From NCBI RefSeq assembly GCF_000159635.1, contig NZ_GG667192.1:206800-270799 (forward strand): a stretch of 64,000 nt of DNA, read 5' to 3'. Below the pieces are notes generated by a model. The model ran no database searches and was not told where the DNA came from. It saw nothing but the letters and a program-made list of their open reading frames with translations. Both the position numbers and the translations under genes were made by a program. Source of the stretch: Corynebacterium lipophiloflavum DSM 44291. Lineage in GTDB: Bacteria; Actinomycetota; Actinomycetes; Mycobacteriales; Mycobacteriaceae. Below are positions 26,081 through 35,458 of the stretch, one piece after another. The first letter of the stretch is position 1, and each line of letters begins with the position of its first letter.

Positions 26081-27478
26081 ATGAAGCTGTATGCGGCGCC
26101 CCTGAACTTTCGAGACATCGCGCGTGAATTCAATGTGCCCACGGAGTTCACTGCGCAGCAGCACGAGGCGGCACAGGGCCTGACGGACTCGTTGCTGCAC
26201 ACGCGCCGAGATGCCCGCGACATCGAGTTCGTCACCATCGACCCGCCCGGCTCGATGGATCTGGACCAGGCTGTGTGCATTGAGCGCTCCGCAAGCGGAT
26301 ACACGGTGCATTACGCCATCGCGGACGTCGCTGCGTTCGTCGAGGGGACTGACAATCCGGTGCGCGCGGAATCGCTCAAGCGCGGCCAGACGATCTACCT
26401 TCCCGACGAACCCGCCCGGCTGCACCCGCCCGAGCTGAGCGAGGGATCGGCATCACTGCTTCCCGACGTCGACCGCCCCGCCGTGCTGTGGACCTTCCAG
26501 CTCGACTCCAGCGGCGAGGTCACCGACACCTTCGTCGAGCGCGCGCTTGTGCGCAGCCGCGCCCGGTTCGACTACGACGAAGTGCAGGAGGGGATGGACC
26601 GTGGCGTTGTGCATGCGTCGATTAGCTTGCTTGCAGAGGTAGGCACGCTGCGGCAGGAAAGTTCACTGCGGCGCGAGGCGATCAACCTGCGGCTGCCGAG
26701 CGTGCGCGTGGTGGAGACCGGGGAGGGCCGTTTCGAGCTGGTCATCGAGCCGCGCCACCCCGTGATGGACTACAACTCCGAGATTTCACTGCTGACCGGC
26801 ATGGCCGCCGGCCAGATGATGGTGCAGGCCGGGAAGGGTTTTCTGCGCACGCTCAGCCCAGCCACAAACGGTGCGGAGAAGGAATTTCGCCAGGAAATGC
26901 GCAACCTTGGCTTTAGCATCGGCGGCGAGCCAGTCGGCGAGTTCCTCGCCCGCGTCAATGCGGACACCCCGCGCGGCATGGCCGTGATGCGAGAAGCCCA
27001 GAAGCTGCTGCGCGGCGCGGGCTACATTAACCTCGAGGACAAGGAACCGGAGGTCCACGCGGGCATCGGCGGCTACTACTCGCACGTCACCGCCCCGCTG
27101 CGCAGGCTCATTGACCGCTACGCCACCGAGGTCTGTCTCGCCATCTGCGCCGGCACTGAACCCCCGGCGTGGGTGGCGGAGGGGGCGAACCAGGTAGTGA
27201 AGACGATGGGGCGCACCTCGCAGTTGGCCAACACGGTGGATCGGGCGTGCCTGAACCTCACCGAGGCGACCGTGCTCAAACCCTGGGTCGGGCAGAATTT
27301 CCAGGCTGCTGTGCTGAAGACGGAAGAGGAGCACGATGCGTCGCGCATCTTCGTTATTGATCCGCCCGTCCTGGCGCCGTGCCTGGGCCAGCCTGAGGAA
27401 GGCGTGGAAACGAGCGTGAGTCTCGTCCGGGCGAGCGTCGCCGAGCGCGAGGTCACCTTCGCCTGGCCGGCGGACTAA
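26081..27478 (+). CDS. RNB domain ribonuclease
   Basis: The protein has 465 residues. It is a short RNase II/R-type enzyme with a central RNB domain. The metal-binding signature is D54-PPGSM-D60-L-D62-Q near the start of the domain, followed by HYAIADVAAFV and, later, GYYSHVTAPLRRLIDRYATEV. There is no clear cold-shock or S1 RNA-binding domain, so it is shorter than classic RNase II and R. It should degrade RNA 3' to 5'. ATG 26081 was preferred; TTG 26063 is upstream in frame. Confidence 0.85.
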   Translation: MKLYAAPLNFRDIAREFNVPTEFTAQQHEAAQGLTDSLLHTRRDARDIEFVTIDPPGSMDLDQAVCIERSASGYTVHYAIADVAAFVEGTDNPVRAESLKRGQTIYLPDEPARLHPPELSEGSASLLPDVDRPAVLWTFQLDSSGEVTDTFVERALVRSRARFDYDEVQEGMDRGVVHASISLLAEVGTLRQESSLRREAINLRLPSVRVVETGEGRFELVIEPRHPVMDYNSEISLLTGMAAGQMMVQAGKGFLRTLSPATNGAEKEFRQEMRNLGFSIGGEPVGEFLARVNADTPRGMAVMREAQKLLRGAGYINLEDKEPEVHAGIGGYYSHVTAPLRRLIDRYATEVCLAICAGTEPPAWVAEGANQVVKTMGRTSQLANTVDRACLNLTEATVLKPWVGQNFQAAVLKTEEEHDASRIFVIDPPVLAPCLGQPEEGVETSVSLVRASVAEREVTFAWPAD

Positions 27479-28707
27479 AGCTTATCGACGCTCGCCACAG
27501 TGCCCGGCAAAATCTCCACAACCTCGTGGTCCGCGCCCATTGCAGAGAGAAACTCTTGCGCTTTGACCAGCGGAACGAACGCGATCACGGCCTGCGACAT
27601 CCCGGCGGCAGCCGGGCGCGCGGAGACGGCGCCGCGGGCGTGGGCCAGCGCCACAAGATCGTCCGGGGTGACAATGTCGTGAGCCTCGGACGGGGAGTTG
27701 AGCAGGGTAAATAGCTCGTCGGTGCGCCGCGAGCGCAGTGCCTTCGCCGCCGCCAGGGAGCGCAGTGTTTCCGACTCGCAGTAGCGCACCCAGTCGCGCG
27801 CCGTGTGCGGGTCGGGGGCGGTGTCGACGCCAGCGATGTCGCGTCGCGCCTGCACCCATTCCACGACCCGCTCGGCCGCGCCGGGCAGCTGGCGCAGCGA
27901 CGAAACACCGAAGTTGGTGCAGGCCTCGTCGATGAAAGCGCGGCGGGCGGTGATGCGCTGCGCCTGCTCGGCGTGCGGCGTGCCCAAGGAATGCGCGACG
28001 GAGAAGATGCGCACGCCCAGGCGGCTCGGGTGCGGGGCGTGGGTGACGGAGCCGTCGGCGTAGTCAATCACCGAGACCGTATCACTCGCACCGCGCAGCG
28101 CGGCCGTGTGGCGGGCGCGCAGGATGGACAGGGAGGAGTTCGCGGATGCGGCCGCCGAGCAGATCTCGGCGAGGCGTGCACGGGTGGGGGCCTCGTCGAG
28201 CTCGGCGGTGCCCGCGAGGTCGGCCAGCGCCAGGGCGAGTGCGGCGTCTCCCGCGTATAGCGCGCCGAGGCCGCCGCCGGCGGTGATGTCGGAGGCGATC
28301 GAGATGTCTAGGCCGTTGATGTCGCGCGGGAGGATCTGGCGCGCACCCATGGCCTGGACGAGGCCGGCGATGCGTCGCAGTGCGCGCGACTCGAGGGAGG
28401 ACGAAGCGTCGGGCAGGGGGGCGTCGAGAAGCGAGGCGAGGGGGACCTGCGTCGCCATGGAAAAACCGCCGGCGGCATCCACGGTGACGCCGAGAACGCC
28501 GTCTGTGCGCGGCGACACGGCCGCCGAGACGCGCTGATGCGACAAACCGACCACCGTCACGCCGCCGAAATGATCGACGTTTTCACCGATCAGCACCCAC
28601 GTTGCCGGGGCGGACGCCACGTGCTTGGCCGCGGCACCCGTCGCTGACTCGTGCAGCTGCGCGGCGCGCTCAACGCTAGACGGGGACTGGTCGGACCACA
28701 CGGCCAT
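27475..28707 (-). CDS. Galactokinase-like GHMP family protein
   Basis: The protein has 410 residues, similar in length to GalK. A galactokinase-like signature is seen near residue 42 (LIGENVDHFGG). The ATP-binding glycine-rich GHMP motif is altered: DITAGGGLGALYA stands where P-x3-G-L-S-S-S-A is expected, so the Ser residues are missing. The third motif at the C-terminus is weak. Either the protein uses another sugar or has lost kinase activity; the sequence cannot tell. It converges on the RNB gene with a 4-bp overlap of stops. Confidence 0.6.
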   Translation of the reverse strand: MAVWSDQSPSSVERAAQLHESATGAAAKHVASAPATWVLIGENVDHFGGVTVVGLSHQRVSAAVSPRTDGVLGVTVDAAGGFSMATQVPLASLLDAPLPDASSSLESRALRRIAGLVQAMGARQILPRDINGLDISIASDITAGGGLGALYAGDAALALALADLAGTAELDEAPTRARLAEICSAAASANSSLSILRARHTAALRGASDTVSVIDYADGSVTHAPHPSRLGVRIFSVAHSLGTPHAEQAQRITARRAFIDEACTNFGVSSLRQLPGAAERVVEWVQARRDIAGVDTAPDPHTARDWVRYCESETLRSLAAAKALRSRRTDELFTLLNSPSEAHDIVTPDDLVALAHARGAVSARPAAAGMSQAVIAFVPLVKAQEFLSAMGADHEVVEILPGTVASVDKL

Positions 28708-28820
28708 GAGCACACACCCTTTTGGAGAAATCTTGCGAGCAAACGTTGAGCCCAGATTACCAACCCGTCGCGACAGGTAGTCTGGACCTACTTACAGAAA
28801 CCGAAAGGGAGGAGTCGACG

Positions 28821-29027
28821 ATGGCTGACGAGCAGTTCTACTACAACCCCACCACCGGCGAAGTCACTCAGGGCAAGGAAGCTGCCTGGGATGAGCGCAT
28901 GGGCCCCTACGCCACCCGCGAGGAAGCGGAGGCGGCGCTGCAGACCGCGAACGCGCGCAACAAGGCAGCCGACGCAATCGAGGAGGCCGACGAGAATTGG
29001 GGCAAGCCGGCCTCCTGGGAGAAGTAA
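28821..29027 (+). CDS. Small SPOR-like protein
   Basis: The protein has 68 residues with the sequence pattern YYNPTTGEVTQGKE, MGPYATREEAEAAL and a hydrophilic C-terminal helix, as in corynebacterial small proteins annotated as SPOR domain-like. No transmembrane or signal segment is seen. An AAAGGGAGGAG ribosome site precedes ATG 28821, and TAGTCT upstream may be its -10 box. The function is not known. Confidence 0.65.
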   Translation: MADEQFYYNPTTGEVTQGKEAAWDERMGPYATREEAEAALQTANARNKAADAIEEADENWGKPASWEK

Positions 29028-29033
29028 AAGCCC

Positions 29034-30674
29034 TTAAGCCTTGATCTTGGAAAAGGCTTTCTTCACCTCGCGGACCGAGGACTCGTAGCCCTCGAGCGCC
29101 TCCTCGCCGCGGGCCAGCTCGCGCTGGTAGAGCATGCCGTAGGCGAATGTGTCCTCGCCGCGGCCCCGGGCCTCTTCGGCGAGGCGCTGGATGCGATCGC
29201 GCGAGGTCACCGCGTCCTGGAAGTCGCCGAGCAGCGACTGCAGCGTCTTGCATGCCTTGGCGAGGCGCTCCGATTTCACGCCAGCACCCTGGGCGGCGAC
29301 AGCCGCGTAGCGCAGTTTCTTGGCCGCCTTGCGCATGTCGTGGACGTACTCCTCGCGGTCGTGCAGCGGCAGATCGGTGTCGTGGTAGTACTTCTGCACC
29401 TTCGCGTCGCGCTTGGTCACCTTCTTGAAGGCCTCGGCGAGGTGGTCGTAGAGGATCGCCTTAGACGCGCCCTTGGTCGACTTATCGTCTTTGCCCAAGT
29501 CTTTGCCGCTGTCGTCTTCGATCCCGGCGGCGATCTCGGCGCTGACCGGCGGGTTGGCCAGCAGGGCGTCGATGTCGTCGAGAAGCGTCAAGAAGCGCTC
29601 GGAGTTGAGCATGCCGATGATCTCCTCGTGCGCGGCCTCGTAGTCGGCGCGCATGTCGCCGCGGATGTGTTCAGCCGCGGCGTCGTCGATAAGCCCAGAC
29701 TCGTCGGAGTCGAGCAGCTCGATGAAGCGCTCCTCAACGACCTCCGCGTCGCGCGCGACACCCAAGGTCGCGGCGGTGTCTTTCAGCTCGGCCTCGAGGT
29801 GTCCGAGTTGCTCGCCTTCCAAGATTCCCTCGAAGGTTTCCAAAAGCGAACGCATCTCACGTGTGGACACGCGCATCTGGTGCACCGAGTCCCACTCGTC
29901 GGCACGCACGCGCGGGTCCCAGCTCACAATGGAGTCACGGTGGCCGCGCAGCGCTTCGACCACAGCGCCCTCCGGGGACTGAGGGTCGAGCCCCGTCTCT
30001 GTCAGGTGCGGAGGCAGGGGGGCGGAGTGCAACGAGTCGCCGAGAGCGGTAAACAGCTTCGAGGGCGAGGAGGACTTGCGCGCGCCGGAGGAGATCAAAA
30101 AGCTCGTCGCTTGGTGGATCAGCTCGGCACCGGCCTCGGTGCCGGCGGTAAACGCGCTGAGTTCGACTTCCCACTCGCGCCACGACGAGCGCTCGCCGCC
30201 CGGCAGGAGCGACCACGCGGTGACGTGGTCGTCGCAAAATTCGGCGACCTTCTCACCCGTCGGGGAGCCGAGCGAGATAACGACGCGGCGGTTATCCACC
30301 TGCGCAATCGGTGAGAGTCGGGCGTTGCGCACGATGGCGCGGACGTTGTCGGTCAACTCCGCCGGAATTTCGGAGGGGTTGCCCAACTCGGCCCGCAGCT
30401 CGGTGCGGGCGGAGCCGGCCGGGAGTTTCAGGTGCCAGCCGTCGTCGTCGCCGCCCGTGCGGCGGCGCAGGGTGATTTTCGCCCGCGTCAGGCGTAGATC
30501 GTCCGTGTCGTAGTAGATCGCGGTCAGGTTGTGCTCCTCGGTGGACAAGATCTCGTCCACCCCCGGCAGTTGTGTCAGGTCGGGAATGCCGGTGGTCTCG
30601 TCGACCGCTAGCTTGACCTCCACTTCGAGGAAAGTCTCTACGTCAGATTCCGCGTTGCCTGTTTTCTCAGACAT
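29034..30674 (-). CDS. CYTH-CHAD domain protein
   Basis: The protein has 546 residues. Residues about 15-200 form a CYTH domain with the E-x-E-x-K motif (LEVEVKLAV) and charged strands such as ARITLRRRTGG-like LRRRTGG. Residues about 230-540 are a CHAD domain, helical and rich in conserved His, Arg and Lys (VHQMRVSTREMRSLL, YVHDMRKAAKKLRYA). CYTH proteins act on triphosphates and CHAD domains bind polyphosphate; combined proteins are thought to associate with polyphosphate granules. Start 30674 has AAAGG upstream. It is divergent from glnA2. Confidence 0.85.
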   Translation of the reverse strand: MSEKTGNAESDVETFLEVEVKLAVDETTGIPDLTQLPGVDEILSTEEHNLTAIYYDTDDLRLTRAKITLRRRTGGDDDGWHLKLPAGSARTELRAELGNPSEIPAELTDNVRAIVRNARLSPIAQVDNRRVVISLGSPTGEKVAEFCDDHVTAWSLLPGGERSSWREWEVELSAFTAGTEAGAELIHQATSFLISSGARKSSSPSKLFTALGDSLHSAPLPPHLTETGLDPQSPEGAVVEALRGHRDSIVSWDPRVRADEWDSVHQMRVSTREMRSLLETFEGILEGEQLGHLEAELKDTAATLGVARDAEVVEERFIELLDSDESGLIDDAAAEHIRGDMRADYEAAHEEIIGMLNSERFLTLLDDIDALLANPPVSAEIAAGIEDDSGKDLGKDDKSTKGASKAILYDHLAEAFKKVTKRDAKVQKYYHDTDLPLHDREEYVHDMRKAAKKLRYAAVAAQGAGVKSERLAKACKTLQSLLGDFQDAVTSRDRIQRLAEEARGRGEDTFAYGMLYQRELARGEEALEGYESSVREVKKAFSKIKA

Positions 30675-30742
30675 GGGTCACCGGCCTTTCTGTTAGCACA
30701 TCGGTGCACACGACTTTACCGGGATTAACACGCAAACGGCGC

Positions 30743-30748
30743 TAGAGT
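30743..30748 (+). promoter_or_regulatory. -10 box (TAGAGT) of glnA2, leaderless
   Basis: TAGAGT ends 8 nt before the ATG at 30757. The same 17-base string, apart from one base, precedes the gene at 35128. Confidence 0.5.
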
Positions 30749-30756
30749 AGGCGGGT

Positions 30757-32091
30757 ATGAACAGCCAACAGGAAAACGTGCTTCAAAAGGTCGACGAACA
30801 GGACATTTCGTTTATCCGGTTGTGGTTTACGGATATTTTGGGCTCCCTGAAGACGATTATGATGTCGCCCGCGGAACTCGAGGCCGCCTTCGATGAGGGC
30901 GTCGGCTTCGACGGCTCCTCCATTGAAGGGTTTTCGCGGATCTCCGAATCCGATACGCTGTTGCGCCCCGACCCGTCGACCTACCAGGCGTTGCCCTTCG
31001 ACGAGGAAGTTGGCCTGCAAACGGCCCGGATGTTCTGCGACATCACCATGCCCGACGGCGAGCCGCTGTTCGCGGATCCGCGCCAGGTCCTGCGCCGGCA
31101 GATCCAGGAGGCGCGCGACGCCGGGTTCGAGTTCATGGCCAGCCCCGAGATCGAGTTTTACGCGGTCAAGCCTGTGCAGCCCGGAGAGATGCCGCGCCCG
31201 GCGGACTACGGCGGCTACTTCGACCAGGCCAAGCGCAACGTGGCACCGAAGTTTCGCCGCATGTCCATCTCCGCGCTCGAGTACATGGGTATTGTCACCG
31301 AGTTCTCCCACCATGAGGCCTCGCCGGGGCAGCAGGAGATCGATCTGCGCCACACGAACGCGCTGACGATGGCGGATAACATCGTCACCTTCCGCTACAT
31401 CGTCAAAACCATCGCGGAGGCCAACGGCATCCACGCGACGTTCATGCCCAAGCCGTTCGCGGACAGGGATGGTTCCGCGATGCACACCCATTTTTCGCTG
31501 TTCGAGGGCGAGACCAACGCCTTCCACGACCCCGACGACGAGTTCTCGCTGTCGAAGACGGGCCGCCTGTTCATCGCCGGCATCATCGAGCACGCCAACG
31601 AGATCTCGGCCGTGACCAACCAGTGGGTCAACTCCTACAAGCGTCTGCAATTCGGTTCCGAGGCACCCACCGCCGCGACGTGGGGCGTGTCCAACCGCTC
31701 CGCGATGGTGCGGGTTCCCACCTACCGCCTGCACAAGGCGGATTCTCGCCGCATCGAGGTGCGCTCGTTGGACTCCGCCTGCAACCCTTACCTCGCGTTC
31801 GCCGCGGTTCTCGCCGCGGGCCTGAAGGGAATCAACGAGGGCTATGAGCTCGATGAACCCGCGCGTGACGACGTCTTCTCCCTGACGCGCCGGGAGCGTC
31901 GCGCGATGGGCTACCGGGATTTGCCGAACTCGCTGGACCAGGCTCTGCGGCACCTGGAGAAGTCGGAGTTCATGGCCGAGGTGCTCGGCGAGCAGGTCTA
32001 CGAGTTCTTCCTGCGCTCAAAGTGGGACGAGTGGCACAACTACACCTCCCAGATCACCCGCTGGGAGATCGACAACCACCTGGACCTGTGA
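30757..32091 (+). CDS. glnA2: Glutamine synthetase, GlnA2 type
   Basis: The protein has 444 residues, a complete type I glutamine synthetase fold (DGSSIEGF near residue 50, ASPEIEFY near 128, and the ATP-binding KPFADRDGSAMHTHFSL near 226). It joins ammonia to glutamate using ATP, or a related amine. At the position of the adenylylated Tyr of GlnA1 it has Phe (in RDDVFSLTRRER), so GlnE is not expected to modify it. It heads an operon with glnE, 1 nt downstream, as in Corynebacterium glutamicum. Confidence 0.9.
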   Translation: MNSQQENVLQKVDEQDISFIRLWFTDILGSLKTIMMSPAELEAAFDEGVGFDGSSIEGFSRISESDTLLRPDPSTYQALPFDEEVGLQTARMFCDITMPDGEPLFADPRQVLRRQIQEARDAGFEFMASPEIEFYAVKPVQPGEMPRPADYGGYFDQAKRNVAPKFRRMSISALEYMGIVTEFSHHEASPGQQEIDLRHTNALTMADNIVTFRYIVKTIAEANGIHATFMPKPFADRDGSAMHTHFSLFEGETNAFHDPDDEFSLSKTGRLFIAGIIEHANEISAVTNQWVNSYKRLQFGSEAPTAATWGVSNRSAMVRVPTYRLHKADSRRIEVRSLDSACNPYLAFAAVLAAGLKGINEGYELDEPARDDVFSLTRRERRAMGYRDLPNSLDQALRHLEKSEFMAEVLGEQVYEFFLRSKWDEWHNYTSQITRWEIDNHLDL

Positions 32092-32092
32092 C

Positions 32093-35000
32093 ATGTGTGT
32101 TTTAGAAGATCTCGGTTTTTCCGGTGACGACCTGTCGGTCGTGCGCGCCACTGTGGCCGGGGCCGCCGACCCGGAGCTCGCCGCGCACGCCCTTTCGCGG
32201 CTGGCGGAAACCCTGGGCGACGATGTCGCGGAGCTGCGCACGTCGTTAAGCACCAACGCGGTATTGCGAACCCGCCTGTTTGCCCTGCTCGGCGGGTCCA
32301 CTGCGCTGGGGGATCACTTGGTGGCGCACCCCGAGCAGTGGCGCCTGCTAGAGAAGCCGCTGCCCGAGCCCGACGAGGTAATGCGCACCATGCTCGACGC
32401 AGTCGAAGCGGTGCCGGAGCCCGGTTCCACGGCGAACGAACAGGGCACCACCGCGGGCACCTACCGCGCGAGTGAGACGTACCTCGACGGGACGAACGCG
32501 CGGAACGCGCTGCGCTATGCGTACCGTACGCTGATCATGCGTTTCGCGGCGGCTGATCTCGCGGGCACTTTTGCGGCGTCGAAACGCAGTGGCAACGACC
32601 AGCCCATGATGGGCTACCGGGCCATCACCCACATGCTGACCGTGTGCGCCGACGCCGCGCTCACGGCGGCGCTTGCCGTGGCGATGCGCGTGGTCTACAA
32701 CGACGAAGAAGCCGACTGCCGCCTCGCCGTGCTGGCGATGGGCAAAAGTGGTGCCGGCGAGCTCAACTACATTTCGGACGTGGACGTCATCTTCGTTGCC
32801 GAGCCGGCGAACGCGAACGCCACGAAGCTGGCCTCGGAGTTCATCAAGCTGGGCTCGGCCTGCTTCTTCGACGTTGATGCCAACCTGCGCCCGGAGGGCA
32901 AGTCCGGCGCGCTGGTGCGCACGCTGGATTCACACCTGGCCTACTACAAAAGGTGGGCGGAGACCTGGGAGTTCCAGGCGTTGCTCAAGGCCCGACCGAT
33001 GACGGGCGACTTAGAGCTCGGGCAGCAGTACGTTGACACGCTCTCCCCGCTGGTGTGGGAGGCGAGCCAGCGCGAGTCTTTCGTCGATGATATCCAGGCG
33101 ATGCGTCGTCGCGTGTTGGAAAATGTGCCGAAGGACATGCGCCTGCGCGAGCTGAAGCTGGGCCACGGGGGGTTGCGCGACGTCGAGTTCGCGGTCCAGT
33201 TGCTGCAGCTCGTTCACGGGCGTTTCGACGAAACGCTGCGCAACCCCAACACCGTCGTCGCGCTCGAAGCTCTCACCAACGGCGGTTACATCGGCCGCGA
33301 GGACGCGCGCCAGCTTATCGACGCCTACGGGTTCCTGCGCCTGCTCGAGCACCGTCTGCAGCTGCACCGCTTCAAACGCACGCACACACTCCCGGCCAAC
33401 GACGATGATGCTGCCCGGCGCTGGCTCGCCCGCTCCGCCGGTTTTACCCCGTACCGCCAGAAGAGCGCCGTGGAGCGGATGGATGAGAAGCTGCGCAAGG
33501 TACGCAAGTCCGTCTCCCAGCTCCACGAGAGGCTGTTCTACCGCCCGCTGCTGTCCGCCGTGGTGGACCTGTCCGTCGGCGAAGCGACGCTGTCGGCCGA
33601 GACAGTCAAGGCCCAGCTCAAGGCGCTGGGCTACCGTCACCCGGCGCGCGCGTACGAGCACCTCAGCGCGCTGGTCAAGGGCAGCTCACGCAAGGCGAAA
33701 CTGCAGGCGATTTTGCTGCCGACGCTGATGAAATGGCTCGGCGACACAGCCGACCCGGGCGCCGGCCTGCTCAATTACCGCAAGCTTTCGGAGGCGGCGG
33801 AGGACAAGAGCTGGTTCTTGCGGATGCTTCGCGACGAAGGGGTGGTCGGCCAGCGCCTCATGCACATCCTGGGGACCTCGCCCTACATTGCGGACCTGAT
33901 TATTTCCTCCCCGGACGTGGTGCAGTTGCTCGGCGACGGTGCGAGCGGGCCGAAACTGCTCGACGTCGAACCCGACCAGGTGTACAAGGCCATCCTCGCT
34001 GCCACCAAGCGCCACGAGGACCCTGCCCGGGCGGTGGAAATCGCCCGCTCGCTGCGCCGCGCGGACCTCGCACGCATTGCTGCCGCCGACCTGCTCGGCT
34101 TCATGGATGTGCGCCAGGTGTGCATCGAGTTGACCTGGGTGTGGGAGGCGGTGCTCGAGGCCGCGCTGCGCGCGGAAATCCGGGCGGACCTGCACGCCAC
34201 GAACAAACAGGACCCGCCAGCGCGCATCGCGGTGATCGGGATGGGCCGCCTCGGCGGCGCCGAGCTGGGCTACGGTTCCGACGCCGACGTGATGATCGTC
34301 GCCGAGCCTTCGGACGGGGTGGAGGAATCCGAGGCGGTGGCCTGGGCTGTGCGCATCATCGACCAGATGCGCACCCGCCTGTCAACCCCCTCGGGCGACC
34401 CGCCCCTGGAGGTCGATCTGGGCCTGCGCCCAGAGGGGCGCTCGGGGGCGGTGGCGCGCACCATCGCCTCCTACGAGCGCTACTACCGCGAGTGGGGTGA
34501 GGTGTGGGAGAAGCAAGCTCTGCTGCGCGCCACCGAAATCGCCGGCGACGAGGAAGTGGGCAAGGCGTTTCTGCACGCGATCGACCCGTTCCGCTACCCG
34601 GAGTCTGGGGCGTCGAAGGCCGACATCCGCGAGATCCGGCGCATCAAGGCGCGCGTGGACGACGAGCGCCTGCCCCGCGGCGCGGACCGCGCCACCCACA
34701 CCAAGCTTGGCCGCGGCGCGCTTAGCGACGTCGAGTGGACCGTGCAGCTTCTGACGATGATGCACGCCCACAACCACCCGCGGCTGCACAACACCTCAAC
34801 GCTGCAGGTGCTCGATTACCTCGACGAGCTCGACGATCCGGAGGTGATCCGCGGCGCCCAGGCCCGCACACTGCGCACTGCGTGGCTCGCGGCGACGAAC
34901 GCGCGAAACGCGCTGGTGCTGGTCTCGGGCAAGCGCACGGACCAGTTGCCCGCGCCGGGCCCGCAGTTGGCGCAGGTCGCCGGTTCCGCAGGCTACGACC

Positions 35001-35110
35001 CGGAGGACCAGCAGCAGTTCCTGGAGGACTACCTGCGCGACACCCGCCGTGCCCACCAGGTGGTTGAGGAGGTGTTCTGGGGAGAGGCCCCGTCGCTCGA
35101 GTTCGATTAG
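32093..35110 (+). CDS. glnE: Glutamine synthetase adenylyltransferase
   Basis: The protein has 1005 residues with two nucleotidyltransferase domains. The N-terminal one has GKSGAGELNYISDVDVIF near residue 220; the C-terminal one has GMGRLGGAELGYGSDADVMIV near 713. The first is thought to remove AMP and the second to add it to GlnA1. The protein regulates the main glutamine synthetase according to nitrogen supply. It follows glnA2 by 1 nt. The GlnA1 target gene is not in this window. A gene for a small protein follows after 17 nt with its own -10 box. Confidence 0.92.
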   Translation: MCVLEDLGFSGDDLSVVRATVAGAADPELAAHALSRLAETLGDDVAELRTSLSTNAVLRTRLFALLGGSTALGDHLVAHPEQWRLLEKPLPEPDEVMRTMLDAVEAVPEPGSTANEQGTTAGTYRASETYLDGTNARNALRYAYRTLIMRFAAADLAGTFAASKRSGNDQPMMGYRAITHMLTVCADAALTAALAVAMRVVYNDEEADCRLAVLAMGKSGAGELNYISDVDVIFVAEPANANATKLASEFIKLGSACFFDVDANLRPEGKSGALVRTLDSHLAYYKRWAETWEFQALLKARPMTGDLELGQQYVDTLSPLVWEASQRESFVDDIQAMRRRVLENVPKDMRLRELKLGHGGLRDVEFAVQLLQLVHGRFDETLRNPNTVVALEALTNGGYIGREDARQLIDAYGFLRLLEHRLQLHRFKRTHTLPANDDDAARRWLARSAGFTPYRQKSAVERMDEKLRKVRKSVSQLHERLFYRPLLSAVVDLSVGEATLSAETVKAQLKALGYRHPARAYEHLSALVKGSSRKAKLQAILLPTLMKWLGDTADPGAGLLNYRKLSEAAEDKSWFLRMLRDEGVVGQRLMHILGTSPYIADLIISSPDVVQLLGDGASGPKLLDVEPDQVYKAILAATKRHEDPARAVEIARSLRRADLARIAAADLLGFMDVRQVCIELTWVWEAVLEAALRAEIRADLHATNKQDPPARIAVIGMGRLGGAELGYGSDADVMIVAEPSDGVEESEAVAWAVRIIDQMRTRLSTPSGDPPLEVDLGLRPEGRSGAVARTIASYERYYREWGEVWEKQALLRATEIAGDEEVGKAFLHAIDPFRYPESGASKADIREIRRIKARVDDERLPRGADRATHTKLGRGALSDVEWTVQLLTMMHAHNHPRLHNTSTLQVLDYLDELDDPEVIRGAQARTLRTAWLAATNARNALVLVSGKRTDQLPAPGPQLAQVAGSAGYDPEDQQQFLEDYLRDTRRAHQVVEEVFWGEAPSLEFD

Positions 35111-35113
35111 CTA

Positions 35114-35119
35114 TACAGT
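35114..35119 (+). promoter_or_regulatory. -10 box (TACAGT), leaderless
   Basis: TACAGT is 8 nt before the ATG at 35128; the 11 bases after the box (AGGCGGGTATG) match those at glnA2 exactly. AGGCGGG could also serve as a weak ribosome site. Confidence 0.45.
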
Positions 35120-35127
35120 AGGCGGGT

Positions 35128-35382
35128 ATGGCTATCAATTTGAGTGTTGACGTGAGTTCGGCGACGTTCGCGGACCTGGCGGCGTTGGTGGAGGCGGCGC
35201 GCGCGGCAGGCGTCGATAAGCGATCCGCCCTCGAACTCGATGGCACCACGCTCATAGTGCGGGCGGAATCACCCGTGGCGACGCCAGCGAAACGCGAGTC
35301 GGGCTCCGCGCCGCTTGGCGACGCCGCGATCCGCTCCGTCATCGACATCCTTAACGGCCGGCTCGAACCGCCGCGCCCCTAG
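35128..35382 (+). CDS. Small protein of unknown function after glnE
   Basis: The protein has 84 residues, hydrophilic, with a predicted helical middle (FADLAALVEAARAAGVD) and a Pro-rich tail. No signal or transmembrane segment. It has a separate leaderless-type promoter with the same sequence as glnA2, so it may respond together with the glutamine genes. Family unknown to me. Confidence 0.65.
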   Translation: MAINLSVDVSSATFADLAALVEAARAAGVDKRSALELDGTTLIVRAESPVATPAKRESGSAPLGDAAIRSVIDILNGRLEPPRP

Positions 35383-35435
35383 GGGTGCCGCTTGAGGCTG
35401 GGTTGAGGTTTAGTAGCTACAGCGCGCAGACTCCG

Positions 35436-35458
35436 AGTGAGCACCTAGCGTGCTCGCC
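35436..35458. terminator. Possible hairpin between convergent genes
   Basis: GAGCAC at 35439-35444 pairs with GTGCTC at 35450-35455 around a 5-base loop. The loop holds the stop codon of the MFS gene. No T-run follows, so it is only a weak candidate. Confidence 0.3.
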
